Positions 1 to 7,000 are shown, numbered from the stretch's first letter. The stretch is DNA of 8,576 bases from Burkholderiaceae bacterium (GCA_022701845.1 JAKONS010000124.1:1-8576), one strand, 5' to 3'. Made by a program: numbers and translations. Notes: generated by a model from the letters alone, not told the origin.

Positions 1-143
1 GACACGGCCCGGGCGCCGGCCTGCACCGCCGCGGCCACCGCCTGCGGCGCCAGGTCGAACACCACCAGCGCATGGCCGGCCTTGAGCAGGTTGGCCGCCA
101 TCGGGCCGCCCATGTGGCCCAGGCCGAGAAAACCGATTTTCAT
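1..143 (-). CDS. mmsB: 3-hydroxyisobutyrate dehydrogenase, N-terminal fragment (cut by window edge)
   Basis: This is the first 47 codons of an NAD-dependent beta-hydroxyacid dehydrogenase; the rest lies beyond position 1. The protein begins MKIGFLGLGHMGGPMAANLL, with the Rossmann glycine motif GLGHMG at residues 7-12 and the typical GGPMAANL stretch of this family, then an acidic residue at the end of beta-2 (VVFD, residues 27-30) that favours NAD over NADP. The ATG at 143 is preceded by a good Shine-Dalgarno, AGGAG, about 8 bases upstream. It follows mmsA by about 35 bp on the same strand, the usual mmsA-mmsB order, so the expected role is oxidation of 3-hydroxyisobutyrate to methylmalonate semialdehyde in valine degradation. 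From the fragment alone it could be another member of the family (for example tartronate semialdehyde reductase). The assignment rests on the mmsA neighbour. Confidence 0.85.
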   Translation of the reverse strand, partial: MKIGFLGLGHMGGPMAANLLKAGHALVVFDLAPQAVAAAVQAGARAV

Positions 144-178
144 TTTTTGTCTCCTGTGCAGGACGAGGCGTGCGGCGG

Positions 179-1702
179 CTATTTGAGGGAGATGGTGGTG
201 TTCACGCCGTGCGCGACGGTGCTGTCGTCGAACCAGCGCTGGGTGACCGTCTTGGTCTGGGTATAGAACAGCACCACCTGCTTGCCGTAGGGCCCCAGGT
301 CGCCCAGCTTGGAGGCGCGCGAGCCGCTGAAGGAGAACAGCGGCACCGGCACCGGGATCGGCACGTTGATGCCGACCTGGCCGACATCCACCTCTTCCTG
401 GAAACGCCGGGCCGCGGCGCCCGACTGGGTGAAGATGGCGGTGCCGTTGCCGTTCGGGTTGGCGTTGACGAAGTCGATCGCCTGGTCGATGTCGTCGGCG
501 GCCACCAGCGCCAGCACCGGGCCGAAGATCTCGTGGTCGTAGATGTCCATGCCGGGCGCCGCACCCGAGAAGATGGTCGGCCCGACGAAATTGCCGCGCT
601 CGAAGCCCGCCACCCGGACCTCGCGGCCGTCGAGTTCCAGCGTCGCGCCCTGCGCCACGCCGCGCTCGATCAGCCCCGTCACCCGCTGGTGCGCCGCGCA
701 GGACACCAGCGGCCCCACATCCACCCCGGCGCCGGTGCCCGGCCCCACCTTCAGGCTGCGCGCCTTGGCCACCAGGTCGGGAATCCACTGCTGCGCCTGG
801 CCCACCAGCACCACCACCGGCAGCGCCATGCAGCGCTGGCCGGCGGCGCCGAAGGCCGCGCCGGCGATGGCGTTCAGGGTCTGTTCCTTGTTCGCGTCGG
901 GCAGCACGATGGCGTGGTTCTTCGCGCCCATCATGCATTGCGCGCGCTTGCCGGCCAGGGTGGCGCGCTGGTAGACATGGGTGCCCACTTTCGTCGAGCC
1001 GACGAAGGAGATCGCCTTGATGTCCGGGTGGTCGCAGAGCGCGTTCACCGCGCGTTCGCCGCCGTGCACCACGTTCAGCACGCCGGGCGGAATGCCGGCC
1101 TCCAGCGCCAGCTCGCACAGGCGCATCGTCACCATCGGGTCCTGCTCGGAGGGCTTGAGCACGAAGGTGTTGCCGCAGGCGATCGCCATCGGGAACATCC
1201 ACAGCGGAATCATCGCGGGGAAGTTGAACGGGGTGATGCCGGCGCACACGCCCAGCGGCTGCATCAGGGTGTAGGTGTCGACACCGGCGGCCACGTTGTG
1301 GGCCAGCTCGCCCATCTGCAGGTTGCCGATCGACGCGGCGTGCTCCACCACCTCCAGGCCGCGGAACACGTCGCCTTCGGCGTCGGGCAGGGTCTTGCCC
1401 TGCTCGGCGGTGAGGATGGCGGCCAGCTCCTGCAGGTTCTCGCGGATCAGCTGCTGGTATTTGAGGAAGATGCGCGCCCGGGCGCCGATCGGCGCCTTGC
1501 GCCAGGTCGTGAAGGCCTGCTGCGCGGCGGCCACCGCCTGGCCGATCTCCTCGTCGGTGGCGAAGGGCACCCGCGCCAGCACCTCCTGCGTCGCGGGGTT
1601 GACGATGTCGCGCCACTCGGTGCTGCGCGACTCGACGAAGCGGCCGCCGATCAGCAGCTTGACGGTGGGAATCTGGGGAATGAACACGGGGTTCGCCGAC
1701 AT
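179..1702 (-). CDS. mmsA: CoA-acylating methylmalonate-semialdehyde dehydrogenase
   Basis: A 507-residue aldehyde dehydrogenase superfamily enzyme, the normal length for MMSDH. It converts methylmalonate semialdehyde (and malonate semialdehyde) with CoA and NAD to propionyl-CoA (acetyl-CoA) and CO2 in the cytoplasm, the last dedicated step of valine catabolism. Visible motifs: the substrate and cofactor stretch [15 protein letters not shown] (157-171), the NAD-binding KPSEQDP (183-189), FVGST (233-237) and the catalytic cysteine C291 in GQRCMA. The stretch [14 protein letters not shown] (257-270) is diagnostic: where hydrolytic ALDHs have the ELGGK glutamate general base, this protein has Met257, as expected for a thioester-forming, CoA-dependent enzyme. 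The ATG at 1702 has an AGGAGA ribosome binding site about 6 bases upstream. mmsB follows on the same strand, and a LysR-type gene is divergent. The inositol-pathway homologue IolA is close in sequence, but the mmsB neighbour favours MmsA. Confidence 0.95.
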   Translation of the reverse strand: MSANPVFIPQIPTVKLLIGGRFVESRSTEWRDIVNPATQEVLARVPFATDEEIGQAVAAAQQAFTTWRKAPIGARARIFLKYQQLIRENLQELAAILTAEQGKTLPDAEGDVFRGLEVVEHAASIGNLQMGELAHNVAAGVDTYTLMQPLGVCAGITPFNFPAMIPLWMFPMAIACGNTFVLKPSEQDPMVTMRLCELALEAGIPPGVLNVVHGGERAVNALCDHPDIKAISFVGSTKVGTHVYQRATLAGKRAQCMMGAKNHAIVLPDANKEQTLNAIAGAAFGAAGQRCMALPVVVLVGQAQQWIPDLVAKARSLKVGPGTGAGVDVGPLVSCAAHQRVTGLIERGVAQGATLELDGREVRVAGFERGNFVGPTIFSGAAPGMDIYDHEIFGPVLALVAADDIDQAIDFVNANPNGNGTAIFTQSGAAARRFQEEVDVGQVGINVPIPVPVPLFSFSGSRASKLGDLGPYGKQVVLFYTQTKTVTQRWFDDSTVAHGVNTTISLK

Positions 1703-1738
1703 GCCGGTCTCCTGTCTTTTTAGGGGTGATGCCGGACG

Positions 1739-1767
1739 ATGCTAGGGCTGCAAATCTGCCAGCACAA
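1739..1767 (-). promoter_or_regulatory. possible sigma70-type promoter of mmsA
   Basis: Read on the minus strand there is TTGTGC (-35, at 1762-1767), a 17-base spacer, and TAGCAT (-10, at 1739-1744). The match is three of six bases in the -35 box and four of six in the -10 box, with ideal spacing. Transcription would begin near 1732, leaving a leader of about 30 bases before the mmsA ATG. A poor -35 box suits an activator-dependent promoter. The left arm of the inverted repeat (1749-1759) lies between the two boxes. This is eye-matching only, in a GC-rich genome where chance matches are fewer but still occur. Confidence 0.4.
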
Positions 1768-1801
1768 TAGACACGAACGCGTTCTGCGATGCAGATTTGC
1801 A
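1749..1801. promoter_or_regulatory. paired operator-like inverted repeat in the mmsA / LysR divergent region
   Basis: TGCAAATCTGC at 1749-1759 is repeated as its exact reverse complement GCAGATTTGCA at 1791-1801. The arm centres are 42 bp apart, about four turns of DNA, so both arms would lie on the same face of the helix. The right copy, extended by one base (1790-1801), is itself a near-palindrome, TGCA-N4-TGCA, matching its own complement at 10 of 12 positions. On the minus strand it also fits the LysR box pattern T-N11-A. The AT-rich core stands out from the GC-rich surroundings. The natural inference is a two-site target of the adjacent LysR regulator, controlling mmsA and its own gene. 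The binding protein is not proven by the sequence. Confidence 0.55.
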
Positions 1802-1824
1802 AGAGCCGACCGAGGAGCGATGCG

Positions 1825-2727
1825 ATGGATTGGGACCACCTGCGGTTTTTTCTGGAGCTGGCGCGCACCGGCCGCATGGCGGTCGCCGCACGCCGGCTGG
1901 AGGTGGACCAGGCCACCGTCTCGCGCCGGGTGCAGGCCCTGGAAAAGCAGCTGGGCCGCAGCCTGTTCGCGCGCGCCGCCACCGGCATGGCGCTGACCGA
2001 CGCCGGCCGCGAACTGCTGCCGGCGGCCGAGGCGATGGAGGCCGCCGCCGGCCTGGTGCGCGCGCCCGGCGAGGGCGCAGGCGAGGGCGGCGCGGGTGCC
2101 CTGGCGGGCGTGGTGCGGGTGGGCGCCACCGAGGGCTTCGGCAGCGCGGTGCTGGCGCCGCACCTGGGCGCGTTCGCGGCGGCGCATCCGCTGCTCACCA
2201 TCGAGCTGCTGGCGGTGCCGGCGATCGTCAGCATTTCCCGGCGCGAGGCCGACATCGTGATCGCCCTGGAGCGCCCGCCGCGCGGCCCCTACCTGGTGGT
2301 GCAGCTGTGCGAATACGCGCTGCAGCTCTACGCCGCCCCCGCCTACCTGGCCCGCAGCGCGCCGCTGCGCAGCGCCGAGGACATCCGCGAGCACGCCCTG
2401 GTCGGCTACATCGACGACCTGCTGTTCAGCAAGGAGCTGCGCTTCCTGGGCGAGAACCGCATGCCGCAGCGCTTCACCCTGCGCAGCACCAGCGTCACCG
2501 CGCAGATGCACGCGGCCGCGGCCGGCGCCGGGCTGGCGGTGCTGCCGGCGTTTCTGGCCGACGGGCATCCGGGCCTGCGGCGGGTGCTGCCGGGCGAGGT
2601 GCGCTTCACCCGCAAGTTCTGGATGTCGATGCCGGTGGAGATGAGGCATCAGCGCCGGATGCGGGCGACGTGGGATGCGTTGCGGCAGTGGGCGCAGGCG
2701 CAGCGGGCGCTGCTGATGCCCGACTGA
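1825..2727 (+). CDS. LysR-type transcriptional regulator, candidate regulator of mmsAB
   Basis: A 300-residue LysR-family protein. The winged helix-turn-helix occupies about residues 4-62, with the recognition region RRLEVDQATVSRRVQALEKQ (23-42), then LGRSLFAR (43-50) and LTDAGRELL (57-65), all classic for the family. The effector-binding, periplasmic-binding-protein-like domain follows from about residue 93 (LAGVVRVGAT) through READIVIALERPP (140-152), LYAAPAYL (168-175) and GAGLAVLPAFLAD (234-246). I chose the ATG at 1825 because it puts the usual LysR N-terminus (MDWDHLRFFLELA) at the start and has GAGGAG at 1812-1817, seven bases upstream. An in-frame ATG at 1789 would add 12 residues, has no clear ribosome binding site, and lies against the putative operator. 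Being divergent from mmsA, it most likely controls mmsAB and itself; the ligand is unknown, with valine-pathway intermediates the obvious candidates. It ends 48 bp from the convergent dehydrogenase gene. Confidence 0.9.
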   Translation: MDWDHLRFFLELARTGRMAVAARRLEVDQATVSRRVQALEKQLGRSLFARAATGMALTDAGRELLPAAEAMEAAAGLVRAPGEGAGEGGAGALAGVVRVGATEGFGSAVLAPHLGAFAAAHPLLTIELLAVPAIVSISRREADIVIALERPPRGPYLVVQLCEYALQLYAAPAYLARSAPLRSAEDIREHALVGYIDDLLFSKELRFLGENRMPQRFTLRSTSVTAQMHAAAAGAGLAVLPAFLADGHPGLRRVLPGEVRFTRKFWMSMPVEMRHQRRMRATWDALRQWAQAQRALLMPD

Positions 2728-2741
2728 GGCCGCCGGGCGGG

Positions 2742-2775
2742 CGACGGCTGCATCCGGGCGCCGCCGTCGGGCGCC
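2742..2775. other. GC-rich hairpin between convergent genes, possible terminator
   Basis: The 48 bp between the LysR stop and the stop of the convergent PanE-like gene can fold in two competing ways. CGACGGC (2742-2748) pairs with GCCGTCG (2763-2769), and GGCGCC (2757-2762) pairs with GGCGCC (2770-2775) around a 7-base loop. Neither is followed by a T-run on either strand, so it is not a canonical intrinsic terminator. Position between convergent genes is the main argument for a termination or transcript-end role. Confidence 0.3.
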
Positions 2776-3768
2776 TCAGGCCGCCGCCAGCCGGTACTCG
2801 GAAGCGGCCCGCTGCACCACCAGCGGCAGCAGCAGGTCGAGCGTCGGCGTGGCCACCCCGGCGGCGCGCGCCAGGTCCTGCACCGTGGTGAGCTGCGCGT
2901 CGATCTCCAGCGGCCGGCCGGCCAGCAGGTCCTGCAGCATCGACGGCGGATGGCGCATGGTGGTGGCGGCCTTCTCGTGCGCCGCCAGGTCGAAGCCGGC
3001 GGCCTCGCCATACGCCGCGGCGACGCTCTCGGTCTCCTCGCCCAGGCGCCGGTACAGCGCGCGGGTGTCGGGGTTGGCGAAGGTGTCGTGGGCGGCGGTC
3101 ATCGTCAGCACCGCCATCATCGAACTCGGCACGTTCAGCGCCAGCTTGGCCCAGATCTTCTGGCGGATGGCGTCGGTCGCCTGCGCGCCGGGCAGCCCGG
3201 GCGCCAGCGCGGCGACCGCCTGCCGCAGCCGCGGCGAGTCGCTGCCGTCGGGCTCGCCGAGGGTGAAGCTGCTGTGCGGGCCGTTGCAGCGCACCACGCC
3301 GGGCGCGACCAGGTCGTTGGGCGAGCGGATCACGCAGCCCAGCGCCCGCTCCGGGCCGATGGTGCGCCACAGCCGGTCGTCCGGATCGACCCGGGGCAGG
3401 CGCCGGTCGGGCGCGCCGGCCGGGCCGGTGAAGCGGTGGAAATACCACCAGGGAATGCCGTTCACCGCGAACACCACCGGCGTCTCGGGCTGCAGCAGCG
3501 CCGCGATGCCGTCGGCCGCGGCGCCCAGGGTGTGGGCCTTGAGCGTGGTGACGACCAGATCCTGCGGGCCGAGCGACGCCGGGTCGTCGGAGGCCTGCAC
3601 CCGCACGGTGAAATCGTCGTCGGGCGTGATCAGGCGCAGGCCGTCGGCGCGGATCGCCGCCAGGTGCGCGCCGCGCGCCACCACCGACACCTGCAGGCCG
3701 GCGCGCGCCAGCTGCGCCGCCATGTTGCCGCCGACCGCGCCGGCGCCGAAGATGCAAATTCGCTTCAT
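2776..3768 (-). CDS. ketopantoate reductase (PanE/ApbA)-family dehydrogenase, likely acid-sugar or hydroxy-acid oxidoreductase
   Basis: A 330-residue member of the 2-dehydropantoate 2-reductase family. The N-terminal Rossmann domain starts MKRICIFGAGAVGGNMAAQL, with the GAGAVGG dinucleotide motif (8-14) and Arg32 after beta-2, consistent with NADP(H). Residues matching the E. coli KPR catalytic and substrate set are present: Asn103 in AVNGIPW, Lys208 and Asn212 in IWAKLALN, Ser276 in HPPSML and Glu288 in RPLEID. The C-terminal helical domain carries the usual HPPSMLQDLLAGRPLEID and GVATPTLDLLLPLV segments. Such proteins reduce 2-oxo acids or oxidise hydroxy acids, and many are not true PanE. 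It is the last gene of a same-strand run behind the DUF1537 kinase (60 bp gap, containing a short GC-rich hairpin at 3809-3822 with no T-run), with its own weak ribosome binding site (AGGCGG) before the ATG. The context argues for a catabolic dehydrogenase making the oxo acid used by the kinase and RLP. Pantoate synthesis is a less likely alternative. Confidence 0.82.
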   Translation of the reverse strand: MKRICIFGAGAVGGNMAAQLARAGLQVSVVARGAHLAAIRADGLRLITPDDDFTVRVQASDDPASLGPQDLVVTTLKAHTLGAAADGIAALLQPETPVVFAVNGIPWWYFHRFTGPAGAPDRRLPRVDPDDRLWRTIGPERALGCVIRSPNDLVAPGVVRCNGPHSSFTLGEPDGSDSPRLRQAVAALAPGLPGAQATDAIRQKIWAKLALNVPSSMMAVLTMTAAHDTFANPDTRALYRRLGEETESVAAAYGEAAGFDLAAHEKAATTMRHPPSMLQDLLAGRPLEIDAQLTTVQDLARAAGVATPTLDLLLPLVVQRAASEYRLAAA

Positions 3769-3828
3769 GTTTCCGCCTGGAATGCTGTGACCGAAGCCGG
3801 CATTCTCGGGGCCTGCCGGCCCGGGCGC

Positions 3829-5139
3829 TCAGGCGGTGCCGTGCACCAGCCGCTCGAACACGTCGGGCGTGCCCATCTGGCCGCCCTTCAACATGATCTC
3901 CATGCCGTCGAGGCAGGCCCGGTCGCTGTGCAGCCGGCACATCGGCGCGCCGGGGCCGACCTCGCTGCGGTAGGACAGTCCCCAGGCGTCCAGCGCCTGC
4001 ACCCCCAGGCTGGAGGTGTCGCCGCCGGCGATGCCCAGGCGGCGCACCGGCACCCGGTCGAGCACCCGCGCGATCAGCGCGCCGCCGGCCCGCGCCAGCT
4101 GCCGGCCGTCGGGCGTGTCGTGGCCGGCGGCGGCGTCGGGCGGACGGATGCAGGCCAGCAGATGCGTGCCGCCGTCCAGGTGCGTCGCGATCTCGCCCGC
4201 CAGCCGCTCGTGCCGGCCGGAGGCCAGCTCGGCCGCGTCGATCCACAGCTTGCGGTACGACACCGCCTGCGCCACCTGCTGCGCGGTGACCGGCGACAGG
4301 CTGCCGGCGAACGCCAGCACCGGGCCGTCGGCCGCCGCCAGGGGCGCCGCCGTCGCGCTGTCGTCCGCCGGCGCCAGAGCCTGCACCACGCTGCTCGGGC
4401 CTACCGCCAGCAGGGTGCGCTGCGCGGCGTGCGCCCGCAGCACCGCGCCGATGCCGGCGAGCCGCGCCGGGCGGTCGACGTCGAACAGCACCGCCTCCGG
4501 CGCATCGGCCAGTGCCTCGGCCAGCGCGGTGTCGATGCGGTCGGCGGTATAGGAAACGAGCGCGGTCTTCTCCAGCCCGAGCGCGGCCAGGTGCCGGCGC
4601 AGATCGGATTCGTGCATCGGCGTCACCGGATGCCGGCTCATCGTCGGATGGCGATCCAGCCGGAACACCGCGCCGCCGCTGCCGGCCGCGGCGAACAGAT
4701 GGCCGAACAGGCAGTAGCGGCCGAGCCCGGGCTGGCCGCCGACGACCGCCGCCCAGGGTTGTTCGACCGCCTGCCGCAGCACCGCCACCGCGACCGCGAT
4801 GTTGCCGATGTCGGGCGCGCTGTCGAAGGTGGAACAGGTCTTGTAGTGCAGCACCCGGGCGCCGCTGGCACGGAAGAAATCCGCCACCGGCGCCAGCTCG
4901 GCGCGCATCGCGGCCGGCGCCATCGCGCGGGCGGCGCCGGCGATGCCCAGGCAGTCGAGCGGGCCGGCGGCGGCTCGCTGCGCGGCGGTGGGAATGCGCA
5001 GGAAGAGCAGGGTGCGCAGGCCGCCGCGGGTGGCGTTGGCCAGGGTGTCGGTGGCGCCGGTGAAGTCGTCGCCGTAGAAGACGATGCCCGGCGCGCCGGC
5101 CGGCGTGCCGAAACCGCTCCCGGTCGGGCCGGCGCTCAC
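3829..5139 (-). CDS. four-carbon acid-sugar kinase family (DUF1537) protein, OiaK-like candidate
   Basis: A 436-residue DUF1537 kinase. The N-terminal substrate-binding domain opens with the family signature GDDFTGATD at 23-31 (usual form ADDxTGA). The C-terminal nucleotide-binding domain carries AGGDTSSLG (around 371-379) and the glycine-rich end LKGGQMGTPDVF (around 417-428), matching the family's GGDTS and KxGxxG patterns. Characterised members phosphorylate C4 acid sugars (erythronate and threonate derivatives) or 3-oxo-isoapionate (OiaK), using ATP in the cytoplasm. The start is GTG at 5139, sharing four bases (GTGA) with the RLP stop. There is no Shine-Dalgarno upstream, so translation is probably coupled to the RLP. 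The open frame extends much further upstream (to 6483), but only as a shadow inside the RLP gene. Pairing with an RLP is the reason to suspect a 3-oxo sugar acid substrate; the exact substrate cannot be read from the sequence. Confidence 0.88.
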   Translation of the reverse strand: MSAGPTGSGFGTPAGAPGIVFYGDDFTGATDTLANATRGGLRTLLFLRIPTAAQRAAAGPLDCLGIAGAARAMAPAAMRAELAPVADFFRASGARVLHYKTCSTFDSAPDIGNIAVAVAVLRQAVEQPWAAVVGGQPGLGRYCLFGHLFAAAGSGGAVFRLDRHPTMSRHPVTPMHESDLRRHLAALGLEKTALVSYTADRIDTALAEALADAPEAVLFDVDRPARLAGIGAVLRAHAAQRTLLAVGPSSVVQALAPADDSATAAPLAAADGPVLAFAGSLSPVTAQQVAQAVSYRKLWIDAAELASGRHERLAGEIATHLDGGTHLLACIRPPDAAAGHDTPDGRQLARAGGALIARVLDRVPVRRLGIAGGDTSSLGVQALDAWGLSYRSEVGPGAPMCRLHSDRACLDGMEIMLKGGQMGTPDVFERLVHGTA

Positions 5140-6422
5140 GGCTTGGCGAAGAAGCGCAGCGCTGCGGCCAGCTCCGGCGCGTCCTTCGCCGCCTCGGCCG
5201 GCGCGATGCCGGCGCGTGCCGCGGCCCAGGCCTGGCGGATGCTGGCCACGCCGGCGGCGGGGCCGCCCGGGTGCGCCAGGATGCCGCCGCCCGACATGAA
5301 CAGCAGGTCGTCGCTGCCGATGGCGCGGAAGGTCGGCTCCACCGTGCCGGCCCACTGGCCGGAGGAGAACGCCGGCATCACCCGGTCGTCCACCGTGTCC
5401 GACATCGGCGTGTAGCAGTCGCGCGCCGAGTCGATCACCTCGCTGTCGGGTTGCGAGAACTTGCCCTGCAGCCCGTGCACATGCATGTGGTCGACACCGG
5501 CCAGCCGCCACAGCGCCTGGTAGGCCTGGAAGGCGATGCCCAGCGCCGGATGCCGCGACAGCGCGCCGAAGCCGTTGCGGTGGCCGTGCACCGCCAGCGG
5601 CGTGTGGCGGCGCAGGGTCTGCAGGGCGGAAAAACCGCACCAGTTCAGGCTGGCCATCACGCAGGAGCCGCCCTCGCGCTCGACCAGGTCGGCATGGCGC
5701 TTCATCGCGTCGGTCTCGTCGGTGATGTTGAAGGCCACCATCACCTGCTTGCCGGTGCGCTCCCGGTGGACGCGCACCGCGGCCATCACCGCCGGGATGC
5801 GCTCGGCCAGCGGCGCATGGTCGGGGTCGGCGCAGACCTCGTCGTCCTTGATGAAATCGACCCCGGCGGCGCACAGGCGGGCCACCAGCTCGGCGGTTTC
5901 CGCGGCCGAGAAACCCACGTTGGGCTTGATGATGGTGCCCACCAGCGCGCCCTGCGCCACGCCGGTGGCGGCGCGGGTGCCGGCGATGCCGACCCGCGGC
6001 AGATCGAAACGGGCGCGGTAGGCGGCCGGCAGCTGCAGCGATTCGAGCCGCAGGCCCGACACCTCGCCCAGGTCGTACAGGTTGCCGGCCACGGTGGCCG
6101 CCAGCGTCGGCAGGTTGGCGCCGATGTTGGCCGGCGGGAACGACAGCTCGACATGCGCCCGGCGCCACGGCCCGCGGATGCCGCGCCGCTCCAGCAGGGC
6201 GTTGGGCAGGCTGGGGGCGGTGGCGGGCTCCAGCTCGTCGATGCGCTCGACGGTGGCGCGGGCCCGGGCGCGCAGCGTGTCGGTCTCGCCCTCGACCCGG
6301 GTGAAGGTGCCGCAGGACTGCTCGCCGGCCATCACCTCGGCCACCGCCGCCGGGTCGTGGGGGGTCTCGATCAGGTAGCGCGCCCGGATGCGGCCGTCCT
6401 GCGCCGTGCCGACGCCGCTCAC
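5136..6422 (-). CDS. RuBisCO-like protein (form IV), candidate 3-oxo-sugar-acid-phosphate transcarboxylase/hydrolase (OiaX-type)
   Basis: A 428-residue RuBisCO large-subunit family protein with an N-terminal alpha/beta domain (about 1-125) and a C-terminal TIM barrel. The active-site landmarks can be aligned by eye: GTIIKPNVG with Lys166 (RuBisCO Lys175), GVDFIKDDE with Lys192 as the carbamylated lysine and Asp194/Glu195 as Mg ligands (Lys201, Asp203, Glu204), AVHGHRNG with His279, His281 and Arg282 (His292, His294, Arg295), loop-6 GLQGKF with Lys321 (Lys334), and MSGGGILAHPGG with Ser377 (Ser379). It therefore looks like a working Mg-carbamate enzyme, not a degenerate paralogue. Sequence style and length are those of non-carboxylating RLPs, and no small subunit or phosphoribulokinase is nearby. 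The adjoining DUF1537 kinase recalls OiaX, which cleaves 3-oxo-isoapionate 4-phosphate to 3-phosphoglycerate and glycolate. The start is GTG at 6422, overlapping the VOC stop by four bases (GTGA), with no Shine-Dalgarno. Family is certain; reaction is inferred. Confidence 0.9.
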   Translation of the reverse strand: MSGVGTAQDGRIRARYLIETPHDPAAVAEVMAGEQSCGTFTRVEGETDTLRARARATVERIDELEPATAPSLPNALLERRGIRGPWRRAHVELSFPPANIGANLPTLAATVAGNLYDLGEVSGLRLESLQLPAAYRARFDLPRVGIAGTRAATGVAQGALVGTIIKPNVGFSAAETAELVARLCAAGVDFIKDDEVCADPDHAPLAERIPAVMAAVRVHRERTGKQVMVAFNITDETDAMKRHADLVEREGGSCVMASLNWCGFSALQTLRRHTPLAVHGHRNGFGALSRHPALGIAFQAYQALWRLAGVDHMHVHGLQGKFSQPDSEVIDSARDCYTPMSDTVDDRVMPAFSSGQWAGTVEPTFRAIGSDDLLFMSGGGILAHPGGPAAGVASIRQAWAAARAGIAPAEAAKDAPELAAALRFFAKP

Positions 6423-6958
6423 AGCGAGCCCAGGTCGGGGAAGGGCCGCACCGGGTCCCGCCCGTCCCAGCCTTCGGAGGCACGGCGGATGAGGTCGAAC
6501 ATGCGGCCCTTGGGGCCCGCCACTTCCGACAGTTCGATGACGGTGCCGGGGTGGTATTCGGTGTCGAAATACACGAAGCGGCCGCGCTCGCCCACTTCGC
6601 CGTTCATCACCGGCTTGAAGCCCTCGCCCTGCAGGCGCGCCAGGTCGGCGTCGTAGTCGGAGGTCCAGTAGGCGACATGCTGCAGCCCGGTGCGGCCGGC
6701 CTGCAGGAAGTCGCGGTACATCGAGGGCACGTCGTTGCGGGTCTGGATCAGCTCCACCTGCACGAAGCCCGAGTTGGCCAATGCCACCGAGTTGTGCGGC
6801 TGGTAGGACTCGCCGCGGTAGACGTAGTTCTCGATCGGCACCTTCGGGTTGTAGAACCACGGCCCCACGCCGAGCGTGCGGCTCCAGTAGTCCATGGCGG
6901 CCTCGATGTCGTGCACGACATAGCCCAGTTGGCGGATTTCTCCCAGGAAGCGGCTCAT
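6419..6958 (-). CDS. VOC-superfamily (glyoxalase-fold) metalloprotein, function unknown
   Basis: A 179-residue protein with two beta-alpha-beta-beta-beta modules of the vicinal oxygen chelate fold, related in style to methylmalonyl-CoA epimerase and lactoylglutathione lyase-like proteins. Module 1 runs IRQLGYVVHDIEAAMDYW (8-25) to FVQVELIQ (65-72). Module 2 runs GLQHVAYWTSD (91-101) to GTVIELSEV (138-146). The likely metal ligands are Glu69, His94 and Glu142. The first ligand position, normally His in an IxHxxxxVxD pattern, is Gln10 here. The ATG at 6958 has only a weak ribosome binding site (CGAGA). It begins 100 bp after the TRAP permease and overlaps the RLP by four bases, so it is in the same unit and probably acts on a pathway intermediate, for example as an isomerase, epimerase or lactone/enediol-handling enzyme. 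The sequence does not decide among these. Confidence 0.82.
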   Translation of the reverse strand: MSRFLGEIRQLGYVVHDIEAAMDYWSRTLGVGPWFYNPKVPIENYVYRGESYQPHNSVALANSGFVQVELIQTRNDVPSMYRDFLQAGRTGLQHVAYWTSDYDADLARLQGEGFKPVMNGEVGERGRFVYFDTEYHPGTVIELSEVAGPKGRMFDLIRRASEGWDGRDPVRPFPDLGSL

Positions 6959-7000
6959 TGTTTGATCTCGAAAGGGTGGTTGACGAAGCTGTTGCAGGGA

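Noticed and set aside
170..1723. Long plus-strand open frame (517 codons) opposite mmsA
   Set aside because: It is antisense to a certain gene, is a His/Arg/Gly/Ala-rich low-complexity translation, and has no recognisable domain; a normal artefact of high GC.
1789..1824. Earlier in-frame ATG for the LysR gene
   Set aside because: It adds 12 residues before the canonical LysR N-terminus and lacks a ribosome binding site, whereas ATG 1825 has GAGGAG seven bases upstream.
1..2727. mmsAB as part of the RLP pathway
   Set aside because: It is a separate divergent unit with its own regulator, convergent to the RLP operon, and is fully explained by valine catabolism. A metabolic link cannot be excluded but nothing in the sequence supports it.
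2950..5415. Very long plus-strand open frame (821 codons) opposite the dehydrogenase, kinase and RLP genes
   Set aside because: It crosses three genes with clear family motifs on the other strand, and its translation is compositionally biased with no domain.
5136..6422. Genuine CO2-fixing RuBisCO or methionine-salvage MtnW
   Set aside because: No small subunit, phosphoribulokinase or methionine-salvage genes are present. The neighbours are a DUF1537 kinase, a dehydrogenase and a TRAP transporter.
5140..6483. Upstream extension of the kinase frame to 6483, which would make an 884-residue protein
   Set aside because: The extra part is a frame-shifted shadow of the RLP gene with Arg/Gly/Ala-rich composition. 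Kinase homology starts only after the GTG at 5139.
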